Origin: DATKCJ01 sp035513275
GTDB lineage: Bacteria; Verrucomicrobiota; Verrucomicrobiia; Opitutales; Opitutaceae
Length of the DNA: 6,204 bases
NCBI GenBank assembly: GCA_035513275.1
Contig: DATKCJ010000231.1
Coordinates: 1-6,204, forward strand
Direction of reading: 5' to 3'
Position numbers and translations under genes: made by a program. Positions within the stretch are counted from its first letter, which is position 1. Every line of letters starts with the position of its first letter. Below, in pieces: positions 1 through 6,204 of this stretch. The notes under the pieces were generated by a model. It ran no database searches. It was given only the letters and a program-made list of their open reading frames with translations, and was not told the origin of the DNA.

Positions 1-1573
1 TCGCCGAGGGATTCGCAGCAGTCGAGGTCTGGCCGTTGCCGAGGTTCCAATTGTAAGAGACGATGCTGCCGTCGGCGTCCGACGAGCCGGCGCTCGACAG
101 CGCGACGACGAGCGGCGCGCCGCCTGAGGTCGGGTTCGCGGATACGAGTGCGATTGGCGAGACCAGACCCGTCGAAATGACCGTGCCGGTAAGCGCATAC
201 TCGCCGATGCTCGCGTAGTCGGAGTATCCGGTCGAAAGCGGGTCGCCGTAGCCCATGCCGTCGATGCGCAGGTAATAGGTGCCGCTCGCGAGCGTGGCGC
301 TGACGGTGGCGTTCAGGCCTGAAGCATTGTTGGAAGCGATGACGCTCCCCGAGGAGCTGAGAAGCTCGAGCTTCGCGTCGACGTTCGGCTGAGGCGAGGT
401 GCCCGTGACCGTGAACGAAACCAGCCCGGCGCCCGTGTCGAATCGGAAGACATCGAGGTCGGCGCGCGTTTCGATGACGCCGAGCGCGGCGACCGAGGCC
501 CCGCCTGCGAGCGCGGTGGCGGTCGCGATCGTGTTGCCGTGGTCGTCGGTGGCGATTGCTGCGCCGTAGCTCGGCATGATTGCGAGATCGTCCTGCTTGT
601 TGTTCGCGAGGGCATACTCGCCCTTGCTCCATTGGACGATGCTCCGGTAGTAGCCGACACCCATGATGGGCGCCCAATCGCCGTGGCCCTGGTAATAGGC
701 GGTGCCGTCCGTCTTGCCGTCGTGGCTCAGTCCGAGCGTGTGGCCGACCTCATGCGAGGTGGCTTCGGCGACATATTTTTCGTTGTTGGGCCCGAGGTTG
801 CCCGAGAAGACGAATGTCGGCGTGTCGACGCTCGACGTGAAGGACCCGACATAGGCCACGCCGCCCGCGCCCGGATACCAGTCGCTCGTGGGTGAAATGA
901 CGACCCTGATGCCGTAAGCCTGGTCGGTCGAAGGCGAGCGGCGGAGCGCCTCGACTCCGGGATCCTCGGTCGTCACGTCAACTGCGAACCCTGCAAAATC
1001 CTCGGCGACGCGCTGCCAGATCTTCGTGATCCGGTCGCGCTCGGTCGCGCTGAAGGTCGAGGGGCTTCCGTCCATGTCGAACGGCGCGGAGACGATGCTC
1101 GCGCCGCCGGTAAAGGCGGAGTTCCAGCTCGTGCCGGTGGTGGTGTGGCCGTCGAAGTCGAGGAAGATGATCCGGTTCGAGCCGGGGCGGCTGTGAAGCT
1201 TGAAGGCGTCAGTGCTGTTTGGCACGGCGCTCGAGCCTTCAACCTCGCCCCCGGCGGTGGTCGCATCCGCGATGCTCAGTCCTTCGCAGACGAAGAGGAG
1301 GTGGCCGGCCTTGTCGACCCAGAGTTCGCGCTGCGTGCGGAGCAACGCCCGAAAGGCTGGGCCGTCCATATCATAGGCACGGGCGACGGCGGGCAGGTCC
1401 TTGCCGAGGCGCTTGATCGCATCCTCGCCGCGACTGTTGGCACCAAGCGCGAGGCCCGGGGGGATTTCAGGACGGTTGCCCTGACCTGAGACGGGAAGAG
1501 CGGCCAATGTCGCCGCTCCGCAAATTAAAACGAGGGCGCCGACGCGCGAACCAGACCAGTGGTGGGATTTCAT
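1..1573 (-). CDS. Secreted metzincin-type zinc metalloprotease with PPC and PKD domains (C-terminus beyond window)
   Basis: This is an exported zinc endopeptidase; its substrate is unknown. The ATG at 1573-1571 opens a frame of 524 codons with no stop, running off the left edge, so only the N-terminal part is present. Residues 1 to about 31 form a signal peptide: basic start, hydrophobic stretch (VGALVLICGAATLAAL), then VSGQG as a likely cleavage region. A propeptide of about 100 residues follows. The catalytic domain begins near IIFLDFDGH (135-143). It carries HEVGHTLGLSHD, with zinc ligands H274, H278 and H284, catalytic E275 and D285 after the third His, as in metzincins. The Met-turn is probably APIMG, with M304. 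Residues of about 360-465 (DVFRFDTGAG to YYLRIDG to YALTGTV) resemble a bacterial pre-peptidase C-terminal (PPC) domain. From about 472 a PKD domain begins (SSDADGSI, YNWNLGNG; W509) and is cut by the edge. No clear Shine-Dalgarno precedes the start. The class is well supported by motifs; the exact family is not resolved. Confidence 0.9.
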   Translation of the reverse strand, partial: MKSHHWSGSRVGALVLICGAATLAALPVSGQGNRPEIPPGLALGANSRGEDAIKRLGKDLPAVARAYDMDGPAFRALLRTQRELWVDKAGHLLFVCEGLSIADATTAGGEVEGSSAVPNSTDAFKLHSRPGSNRIIFLDFDGHTTTGTSWNSAFTGGASIVSAPFDMDGSPSTFSATERDRITKIWQRVAEDFAGFAVDVTTEDPGVEALRRSPSTDQAYGIRVVISPTSDWYPGAGGVAYVGSFTSSVDTPTFVFSGNLGPNNEKYVAEATSHEVGHTLGLSHDGKTDGTAYYQGHGDWAPIMGVGYYRSIVQWSKGEYALANNKQDDLAIMPSYGAAIATDDHGNTIATATALAGGASVAALGVIETRADLDVFRFDTGAGLVSFTVTGTSPQPNVDAKLELLSSSGSVIASNNASGLNATVSATLASGTYYLRIDGMGYGDPLSTGYSDYASIGEYALTGTVISTGLVSPIALVSANPTSGGAPLVVALSSAGSSDADGSIVSYNWNLGNGQTSTAANPSA

Positions 1574-1593
1574 TACGTTTAATGGCAGCCCGG

Positions 1594-1615
1594 CGAACGT
1601 CGTTCGACGTGAACG
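1594..1615. promoter_or_regulatory. Nested inverted repeats upstream of the metalloprotease gene
   Basis: Three overlapping inverted repeats lie 21-42 bp upstream of the protease ATG: CGAAC-GTC-GTTCG (1594-1606), ACGTCG-TT-CGACGT (1597-1610) and CGTTC-GACGT-GAACG (1601-1615). The position suits an operator or a 5' leader hairpin. No regulator can be named. The first repeat resembles a Gram-positive LexA box, but its spacer is 3 bp rather than 4. Confidence 0.3.
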
Positions 1616-1679
1616 AGGCTGCAAGCTCTCGGACCGTCTTGAGATGGGATGTTCCCAATTTCAGGGATAATTAACAGCA

Positions 1680-1696
1680 ATGGGGTGATTCCCCAT
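1680..1696 (-). terminator. Hairpin downstream of pyrC, possible transcription terminator
   Basis: On the minus strand, 11 nt after the pyrC stop, ATGGGG-AATCA-CCCCAT forms a perfect 6 bp stem with a 5 nt loop, extendable by two G-U pairs. The downstream sequence (TGCTGTTAATT) is only moderately T-rich, so this is a weak intrinsic terminator at best. A second small hairpin (TGGGA-ACA-TCCCA, 1645-1657) follows. The position at the end of the operon is the main support. Confidence 0.4.
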
Positions 1697-1707
1697 CAGG
1701 AGTTCTA

Positions 1708-3003
1708 CTATTTCACCATCCGGCCATCCTTCAGGACGACCCTGCCGTCGACTATGGTCGTCTTTGCCCGGCCCTTGAGCGTCCGGCCGTCCCAAGGAGA
1801 ATTTGCCGACTGACTGTGCCCGGCCTTGGCGTCGTAAGTCCACTCCTCGTCAGGATCGAAAAGGCAGATGTCGGCATCCGCGCCGGCGGCGAGCGTGCCC
1901 TTGGCGAGGCGCATCACCGCGGCTGGTTTACATGTGAGCAGTGCGATCACGTCCGAGAGAGGGAACCCGGCCTGGCGGTGCAGCACCTCGAGCGTGATCG
2001 GGAGCGCCGTCTCGAGGCCGATGATGCCGAACGGCGCGTAGTCGAACTCCTTGTCCTTCTCGTAATTCGTGTGCGGCGCGTGGTCCGTGGCCACACAATC
2101 GAGCGTGCCGTCGCGCAGGCCCTCGATGAGCGCGAGCCGGTCCTGCTCGGTCCGGAGCGGGGGGTTCATCTTGAAGTTCGTGTCGTAGCCGACGACCGCC
2201 TCGTCGGTGAGAGCGATGTGGTGGGGCGACGCCTCGGCGGTGACGCGCACCCCGCGGCCCTTCGCGCGGCGGATGATTTCGACGGAGTCGCGTGAGGTGA
2301 CGTGCTGAAGGTGGATCTGGTGGCCGCAGCGGTTTGCGAGGATGACGTTGCGCGCGACGACGATGTCCTCGGCGGCGGTGGGCCAGCCCTTGAGCCCGAG
2401 GCGCGTGGAAACGTCGCCCTCGTTCATCACCGAGCCGTCTGTCATCTCCGCGTCCTGGCAATGGTCCATGACCGGGATATCGAACATCTTCGCGTATTCG
2501 ACTGCGAGGCGCATGAGTTCGTTGTTCTGCACGCACGAGCCGTCGTCGGTGATAGCGACGCAGCCGGCCTTCTTCAGCGAGCCGATTGGCGCAAGCGCCT
2601 CGCCTTTTTGTCCGACCGTGATGCAGCCGGTGGGGTAGACGTTCACAACCGCAGAGTCGCGGATGGAGCTTCGAATGAGTTCGACCGTGCCGACGTTGTC
2701 GACGGGCGGCGAAGTGTTCGGCATGCAGACGACGCTGGTGAAACCACCGGCGGCTGCGGCGCGCGTGCCGCTCGCGATGTTTTCCTTGTGCGTCTGGCCC
2801 GGCTCGCGAAGGTGCACGTGGATGTCGACGAGGCCGGGACACGCGACAAGGCCCTTGCCGTCGATCTTGCGCGCGGCGCGCTTCTCGTCGGCCGTGAGCT
2901 TCGCGACGATCTTGCCGTCGCGAACGAAGATGTGGCCGGGCTCGTCACGGCCGGAGGCCGGGTCGATCACGCGCGCGTTTGAGATCCAGAGTGTGCGTGC
3001 CAT
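1708..3003 (-). CDS. pyrC: Dihydroorotase, type I (PyrC)
   Basis: This cytoplasmic zinc amidohydrolase interconverts N-carbamoyl-L-aspartate and L-dihydroorotate, the third step of de novo UMP synthesis. The 431-residue length is normal for type I dihydroorotases. The metal ligands of the type I family are all visible: H62 and H64 in DIHVHLREPG, D153 in ITDDG (the bridging Asp that replaces the carboxylated Lys of type II enzymes), H181 in MDHCQD, H234 in HLQHVT, and catalytic D307 in ATDHAPH. The substrate-binding segment CMPNTSPPVDN is also intact. It is therefore predicted to be an active enzyme, not one of the metal-ligand-lacking PyrC' pseudo-dihydroorotases that only scaffold ATCase. 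In Aquifex-like systems type I dihydroorotase assembles with ATCase; the direct pyrB neighbour is compatible with that but does not prove it. The ATG lies 4 nt after the pyrB stop (TGACATCATG) with no evident Shine-Dalgarno, suggesting translational coupling. It is the last gene of the operon. Confidence 0.97.
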   Translation of the reverse strand: MARTLWISNARVIDPASGRDEPGHIFVRDGKIVAKLTADEKRAARKIDGKGLVACPGLVDIHVHLREPGQTHKENIASGTRAAAAGGFTSVVCMPNTSPPVDNVGTVELIRSSIRDSAVVNVYPTGCITVGQKGEALAPIGSLKKAGCVAITDDGSCVQNNELMRLAVEYAKMFDIPVMDHCQDAEMTDGSVMNEGDVSTRLGLKGWPTAAEDIVVARNVILANRCGHQIHLQHVTSRDSVEIIRRAKGRGVRVTAEASPHHIALTDEAVVGYDTNFKMNPPLRTEQDRLALIEGLRDGTLDCVATDHAPHTNYEKDKEFDYAPFGIIGLETALPITLEVLHRQAGFPLSDVIALLTCKPAAVMRLAKGTLAAGADADICLFDPDEEWTYDAKAGHSQSANSPWDGRTLKGRAKTTIVDGRVVLKDGRMVK

Positions 3004-3007
3004 GATG

Positions 3008-3955
<948 letters not shown>

Positions 3956-3960
3956 AAGAT

Positions 3961-4497
3961 TCAGGAGGCGGCGACTTCGATGCGGTTGTTCTCGGGAGAT
4001 TCCTCGTCGAGCCGGACGGTCACTCGCCGGTCGTCGGGCACCTTCATTGTAATGCCGGCGTAATCGGCGTGAATCGGGAGCCGGCGGCCGCCGCGGTCGA
4101 CGAGCACTGCCAGTTCCACCTTTGCAGGACGGCCGTGGTCGAAGATTTCGTTGAGCGCAGCGTTCACGGTCCGGCCGGAAAAAAGCACGTCATCGACGAG
4201 AATGATCGTCGCGCCAGCGACATCGTCGGCGAAATGGCTTGGCGGCAACTCCGTCGGGATCGGATTGCGGCCGATGTCGTCGCGGTGAAAGGAGACGTCG
4301 ACATTCGCGAGGGTCGTGTTGATGTGCGACCGCGTTGCAAGCTCCGCGGCGAGAAGCCTGGCGAGCGGGATGCCGCCGCGTGCGATGCCCGCGAGAACGA
4401 TCCGGTCCCCGGCCTTGTGCCGGGCCGCGATCTTGTCCGCCAACGCAGCGATCGCATCGAGAACGTCCTTGGAGGAGAGGGTCTTGCCGCGAGCCAC
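3961..4497 (-). CDS. pyrR: PyrR homologue: uracil phosphoribosyltransferase / pyr operon regulator
   Basis: PyrR proteins are type I phosphoribosyltransferases. In Bacillus they bind pyr mRNA to promote attenuation when UMP is high, and they also convert uracil plus PRPP to UMP. The PRPP loop TIILVDDVLFSGRT is clear, and the following HGRPAKVELAVLVDRGGRRLPIHADY and RVTVRLDEE segments are characteristic of PyrR rather than Upp. The frame has no ATG near its front and stays open to a TTG at 4608 (215 residues). GTG at 4554 and GTG at 4497 are the other starts. I chose 4497 (178 residues) because it aligns within about one residue of the Bacillus PyrR start and keeps the gene clear of the divergent GNAT gene. 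None of the three has a good Shine-Dalgarno. In an alignment made from memory, several positions tied to RNA binding in Bacillus differ here, so the RNA-regulatory role is doubtful. It is the first gene of the pyrRBC operon. Confidence 0.88.
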   Translation of the reverse strand: MARGKTLSSKDVLDAIAALADKIAARHKAGDRIVLAGIARGGIPLARLLAAELATRSHINTTLANVDVSFHRDDIGRNPIPTELPPSHFADDVAGATIILVDDVLFSGRTVNAALNEIFDHGRPAKVELAVLVDRGGRRLPIHADYAGITMKVPDDRRVTVRLDEESPENNRIEVAAS

Positions 4498-4601
4498 AAG
4501 GTCTGTTGTGACTCCGGCGATTTTGGCGGTAAAGAAGAAAACCGAATTGCGCACGCGCGGCGCGGGATTGCCCTGCGAAAGGGACAATTGCAGCGTCTGG
4601 A
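4498..4601. promoter_or_regulatory. Divergent control region between pyrR and the GNAT gene (inferred)
   Basis: If pyrR starts at GTG 4497, these 104 bp must carry the promoters of two divergent transcripts. I see no convincing -35/-10 pair on either strand, no Bacillus-type PyrR binding loop and no antiterminator/terminator pair. A short palindrome-like segment (GGGATTGCCCTGCGAAAGGG, 4564-4583) can form only short stems. The region is called from gene arrangement, not from a recognised site. Confidence 0.3.
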
Positions 4602-5096
4602 ATGACAAAATCCGACAAGGCGACGGGCGGCGCGGAGATCATGGTCCGGCGGGCGACGATCGCCGATCTCGGTGCGCTCGCGGAGTTCAACATGGGTATC
4701 GCTCTCAAGACCGAGGCGCGGCGGCTCGATCCGGACGTGCTGCGCGCCGGGCTCGCTCGGGTGTTGGGCGATTCCTCACTGGGATTCTACAGCGTCGCCG
4801 AAATCGGTGGTGAGGTCGTCGGCTGCACGCTCATCACTTTCGAATGGAGCGACTGGCGCAACGGCATGATCTGGTGGATCCAGAGCGTCTATGTCGCCGC
4901 GCACGCGCGCGGGCAGGGCGTCTTCTCCGCGATCCACCGCCGGCTCGACGAGGAGTCGCGCTCTATTCCCGGCGTTCTCGGCTTCCGGCTCTACGTTGAA
5001 GAGGAGAACCACCGCGCGCAGGAAGTTTACCGGCGGCGCGGACTCGGGCGCACGCGCTACGTCGTGTTCGAAGGGCTCCACGACGAGTCGCAATAA
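4602..5096 (+). CDS. GNAT family N-acetyltransferase
   Basis: This is a predicted acetyl-CoA-dependent acyltransferase of the GNAT fold; the substrate cannot be told from sequence. The fold starts at VRRATIADLGALAEFN (15-30). Motif A is clear: the strand IQSVYVAAHARGQGVFSAIHRRL region (from residue 93) holds the acetyl-CoA pyrophosphate-binding R103-G-Q-G106. Motif B is LYVEEENHRAQEVYRRRGL (130-148), with the usual N-x-x-A-x-x-x-Y spacing (N136, A139, Y143). The 164-residue length is typical. ATG 4602 is used here; ATG 4641 (residue 14) fits the domain edge at least as well and has GGAG close upstream, giving 151 residues. The gene faces away from pyrR and is followed after 43 nt by the dCMP deaminase gene on the same strand, so co-transcription is likely. 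Nothing ties it functionally to pyrimidine metabolism. Confidence 0.88.
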   Translation: MTKSDKATGGAEIMVRRATIADLGALAEFNMGIALKTEARRLDPDVLRAGLARVLGDSSLGFYSVAEIGGEVVGCTLITFEWSDWRNGMIWWIQSVYVAAHARGQGVFSAIHRRLDEESRSIPGVLGFRLYVEEENHRAQEVYRRRGLGRTRYVVFEGLHDESQ

Positions 5097-5139
5097 ACTT
5101 ACTGGCAACTGCGGAATCCTGCGTCCTAGCATCCGTGCA

Positions 5140-5616
5140 GTGAATAACGCCGAAACCTCGCCGATCACGGACATCGTCAACGCCACCCGCGCTTTCAGCC
5201 GCCGCCCGTCATGGGACGAGTATTTCATGGCGACCGCGTTTCTCATCGCGAGCCGCTCGCCGTGCGAGCGTCTGCATGTCGGCTGCGTCATCGTGACAGC
5301 CGGTGATCGCAGCAACCGGATCGTCGCCGCGGGCTACAACGGTTTCCTGCCCGGTGCGCCGCACGACTCGCACCTGCGCGACGGCCACGAGCAGGCGACC
5401 GTGCATGCCGAGCAGAACGCGATCGCCGACGCCGCGCGCCGCGGAAGCAGCGTCGATGGTTGCATCGCCTACATTTCGCATTACCCGTGCATCAACTGCG
5501 CGAAGGTCCTCGCGGCGTCAGGCATCCAACAAGTGAAGTATCACATCGACTACCAAAACGACCCGCTCGTCGCGCCGATCCTCGTGGCCGCCGGTGTCGT
5601 CGTCGTGAAACTCTAG
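5140..5616 (+). CDS. Deoxycytidylate (dCMP) deaminase, zinc-dependent
   Basis: This cytoplasmic enzyme is predicted to hydrolyse dCMP to dUMP and ammonia, feeding thymidylate synthase. The fold is the cytidine/deoxycytidylate deaminase family. RPSWDEYFMATAFLIASRS (22-40) and CERLHVGCVIV (42-52) are typical of dCMP deaminase/ComEB proteins, followed by AAGYNGFLPGAPH (63-75). Catalytic zinc residues are H89 with proton-shuttling E91 (VHAEQNAI) and C117 and C120 (PCINCAK). The end YHIDYQNDPLVAPILVAAGV matches the family's C-terminus. The GTG at 5140 is the only reasonable start: the frame is open further upstream but overlaps the GNAT gene, and the next ATG (5227) would remove the first helix. 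This gives 158 residues, near the family norm. No Shine-Dalgarno precedes it. Other deaminases of the fold (cytidine, guanine, tRNA adenosine) lack this WDEYFM plus GYNG combination, so dCMP is the favoured substrate. Confidence 0.92.
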   Translation: MNNAETSPITDIVNATRAFSRRPSWDEYFMATAFLIASRSPCERLHVGCVIVTAGDRSNRIVAAGYNGFLPGAPHDSHLRDGHEQATVHAEQNAIADAARRGSSVDGCIAYISHYPCINCAKVLAASGIQQVKYHIDYQNDPLVAPILVAAGVVVVKL

Positions 5617-5618
5617 CC

Positions 5619-6176
5619 ATGCGCGAACGCGGAGAAATTCATCCCAGCCTCGCAGGCTCGCTGCTGCTCGCACACCCGAAGCTGCTCGACCCGCACTTCG
5701 CTCGCACGGTGATACTCCTCTCGCTCCACAACGCGGAGGGCGCGATGGGCGTCGTCCTCAACCGGCCGATGGAAAAGACGCTCGGCGAACTCGGCCACGA
5801 ACTCGCGAGCGGAGTCCTCTCCGATGTGCCGCTTTATCAGGGTGGCCCCGTGAGCCCCGAGCAATTGATCCTCGTCGCGTGGGAAACCGACTCGGACGCC
5901 GGCAACGTGAAACTCTATTTCGGCATCGACCCGGAGAAGCTCATCGAACTGAGAGAGGAACGGGAAATCGAGGTGCGCGGATTCCTCGGTTACTCCGGCT
6001 GGGCAGCCGGACAGCTTGAAAACGAGATGAAACGCGAATCGTGGATCGTCGCACCTGTCTCGCAGGAACTCGTCGGCGGACTGGAGGGACGTGAACTTTG
6101 GCGCGCCGTCGTCGGCAATCTCAGTCCGCGGTGGAAAATCCTCGCCGACGAGCCTGAGGATCCGGAGAGGAATTAA
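5619..6176 (+). CDS. YqgE/AlgH family protein (DUF179)
   Basis: This is a conserved cytoplasmic protein of the YqgE/AlgH family, whose biochemical role is not settled; Pseudomonas AlgH was named for an effect on alginate regulation. The 185-residue length is exactly typical. Family hallmarks are SLAGSLLLAHPKLLDPHFARTV near residue 11, HNAEGAMGVVLNRPM in the 30s-40s, VPLYQGGPVSPEQLILV, FLGYSGWAAGQLENEM, and near the C-terminus a LSPRWKILADEPEDPERN-type tail. The chosen ATG lies 2 nt after the TAG of the dCMP deaminase gene (TAGCCATG), so translation is probably coupled; the frame is open further upstream but overlaps the deaminase. There is no Shine-Dalgarno. Family membership is firm; function and the reason for its pairing with dCMP deaminase are unknown. 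Confidence 0.94.
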   Translation: MRERGEIHPSLAGSLLLAHPKLLDPHFARTVILLSLHNAEGAMGVVLNRPMEKTLGELGHELASGVLSDVPLYQGGPVSPEQLILVAWETDSDAGNVKLYFGIDPEKLIELREEREIEVRGFLGYSGWAAGQLENEMKRESWIVAPVSQELVGGLEGRELWRAVVGNLSPRWKILADEPEDPERN

Positions 6177-6188
6177 CGTGGCTGGAAT

Positions 6189-6204
6189 GTAGGAGCCCGC
6201 TTGC
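6189..6204 (+). repeat. Possible REP-type palindrome, left half only (cut by window edge)
   Basis: Starting 12 nt after the YqgE stop, the window ends in GTAGGAGCCCGCTTGC. This resembles the left arm of the GTAGGAGC-type repetitive extragenic palindromes known from Pseudomonas and other GC-rich bacteria, in which an arm like GCCCGC is followed by a short loop and its complement GCGGGC. The right arm would lie outside the window, so this is a recognition from the half-site only. Confidence 0.4.

Noticed and set aside
1517..1525. Possible lipobox (LICG, C18) making the protease a lipoprotein
   Set aside because: The residue before Cys is Ile rather than Gly, Ala or Ser, and the hydrophobic stretch continues after it, so a normal signal peptide fits better.
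1594..1606. LexA (SOS) box CGAAC-N3-GTTCG
   Set aside because: The Gram-positive LexA box needs a 4 bp spacer, and the downstream gene is not a repair gene.
1467..1658. Minus-strand 63-codon frame across the protease start
   Set aside because: It overlaps the signal peptide region in another frame, which has the convincing hydrophobic segment and continues into the protease.
1676..1698. Sigma-54 type promoter (TGGGG to TTGCT) upstream of the protease on the minus strand
   Set aside because: The GG and GC elements are 12 nt apart rather than the required 10, and the sequence is better explained as a hairpin.
1928..2842. Minus-strand frame of 304 codons inside pyrC
   Set aside because: An alternative frame of pyrC with extreme Arg/His/Pro content and no domain; the pyrC frame explains the region.
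4498..4700. Bacillus-type PyrR attenuator upstream of pyrR
   Set aside because: No conserved binding-loop sequence, no terminator hairpin with a T tract and no competing antiterminator could be found on the minus strand.
5097..5139. Separate promoter for the dCMP deaminase gene in the 43 nt gap
   Set aside because: The best -35/-10 look-alikes (TTACTG and TAGCAT) are 22 nt apart and poor matches, so read-through from the GNAT gene is simpler.

Overview
This 6.2 kb window is from a GC-rich bacterial chromosome. It holds seven protein genes and no RNA gene, CRISPR array or transposase that I can see. The host is probably Gram-negative and outside the well-studied phyla. Verrucomicrobiota or Planctomycetota is my low-confidence guess. 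It rests on a secreted metzincin protease with PPC and PKD domains, a YqgE/AlgH protein, PyrR in a compact pyr operon, and starts that almost all lack a Shine-Dalgarno sequence.

Layout. (1) Bases 1-1573, minus strand: the N-terminal 524 codons of an exported zinc metalloprotease. It has a signal peptide, a propeptide, a catalytic HExxHxxGxxHD motif, a PPC domain and the start of a PKD domain, and it runs off the left edge. (2) Bases 1574-1707: a 134 bp gap with a hairpin just past pyrC and nested inverted repeats upstream of the protease. (3) Bases 1708 to about 4497, minus strand: a tight pyrR-pyrB-pyrC operon with 5 and 4 nt gaps. It encodes a uracil phosphoribosyltransferase/regulator homologue, aspartate carbamoyltransferase and a type I dihydroorotase. 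(4) Bases 4602-6176, plus strand, divergent from pyrR: a GNAT acetyltransferase, a dCMP deaminase starting at GTG 5140, and a YqgE/AlgH (DUF179) protein starting 2 nt after the deaminase stop. (5) Bases 6177-6204: a short tail ending in what looks like half of a REP-type palindrome.

How the genes fit together. PyrB and PyrC catalyse the second and third steps of de novo UMP synthesis. PyrR homologues sense uridine nucleotides and PRPP and salvage uracil. dCMP deaminase supplies dUMP for thymidylate synthesis. The locus therefore links UMP synthesis in one direction with dUMP supply in the other. The GNAT and YqgE proteins have no evident pyrimidine role.

Most of the window is ordinary core metabolism and I found no convincing new defence or mobile system. 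The points most worth checking are: a PyrR homologue that seems to lack the Bacillus RNA-binding residues and has no attenuator near it; its unresolved non-ATG start facing the GNAT gene; a lone propeptide cysteine that could be a cysteine switch in the protease; and the REP-like half-site at the right edge.
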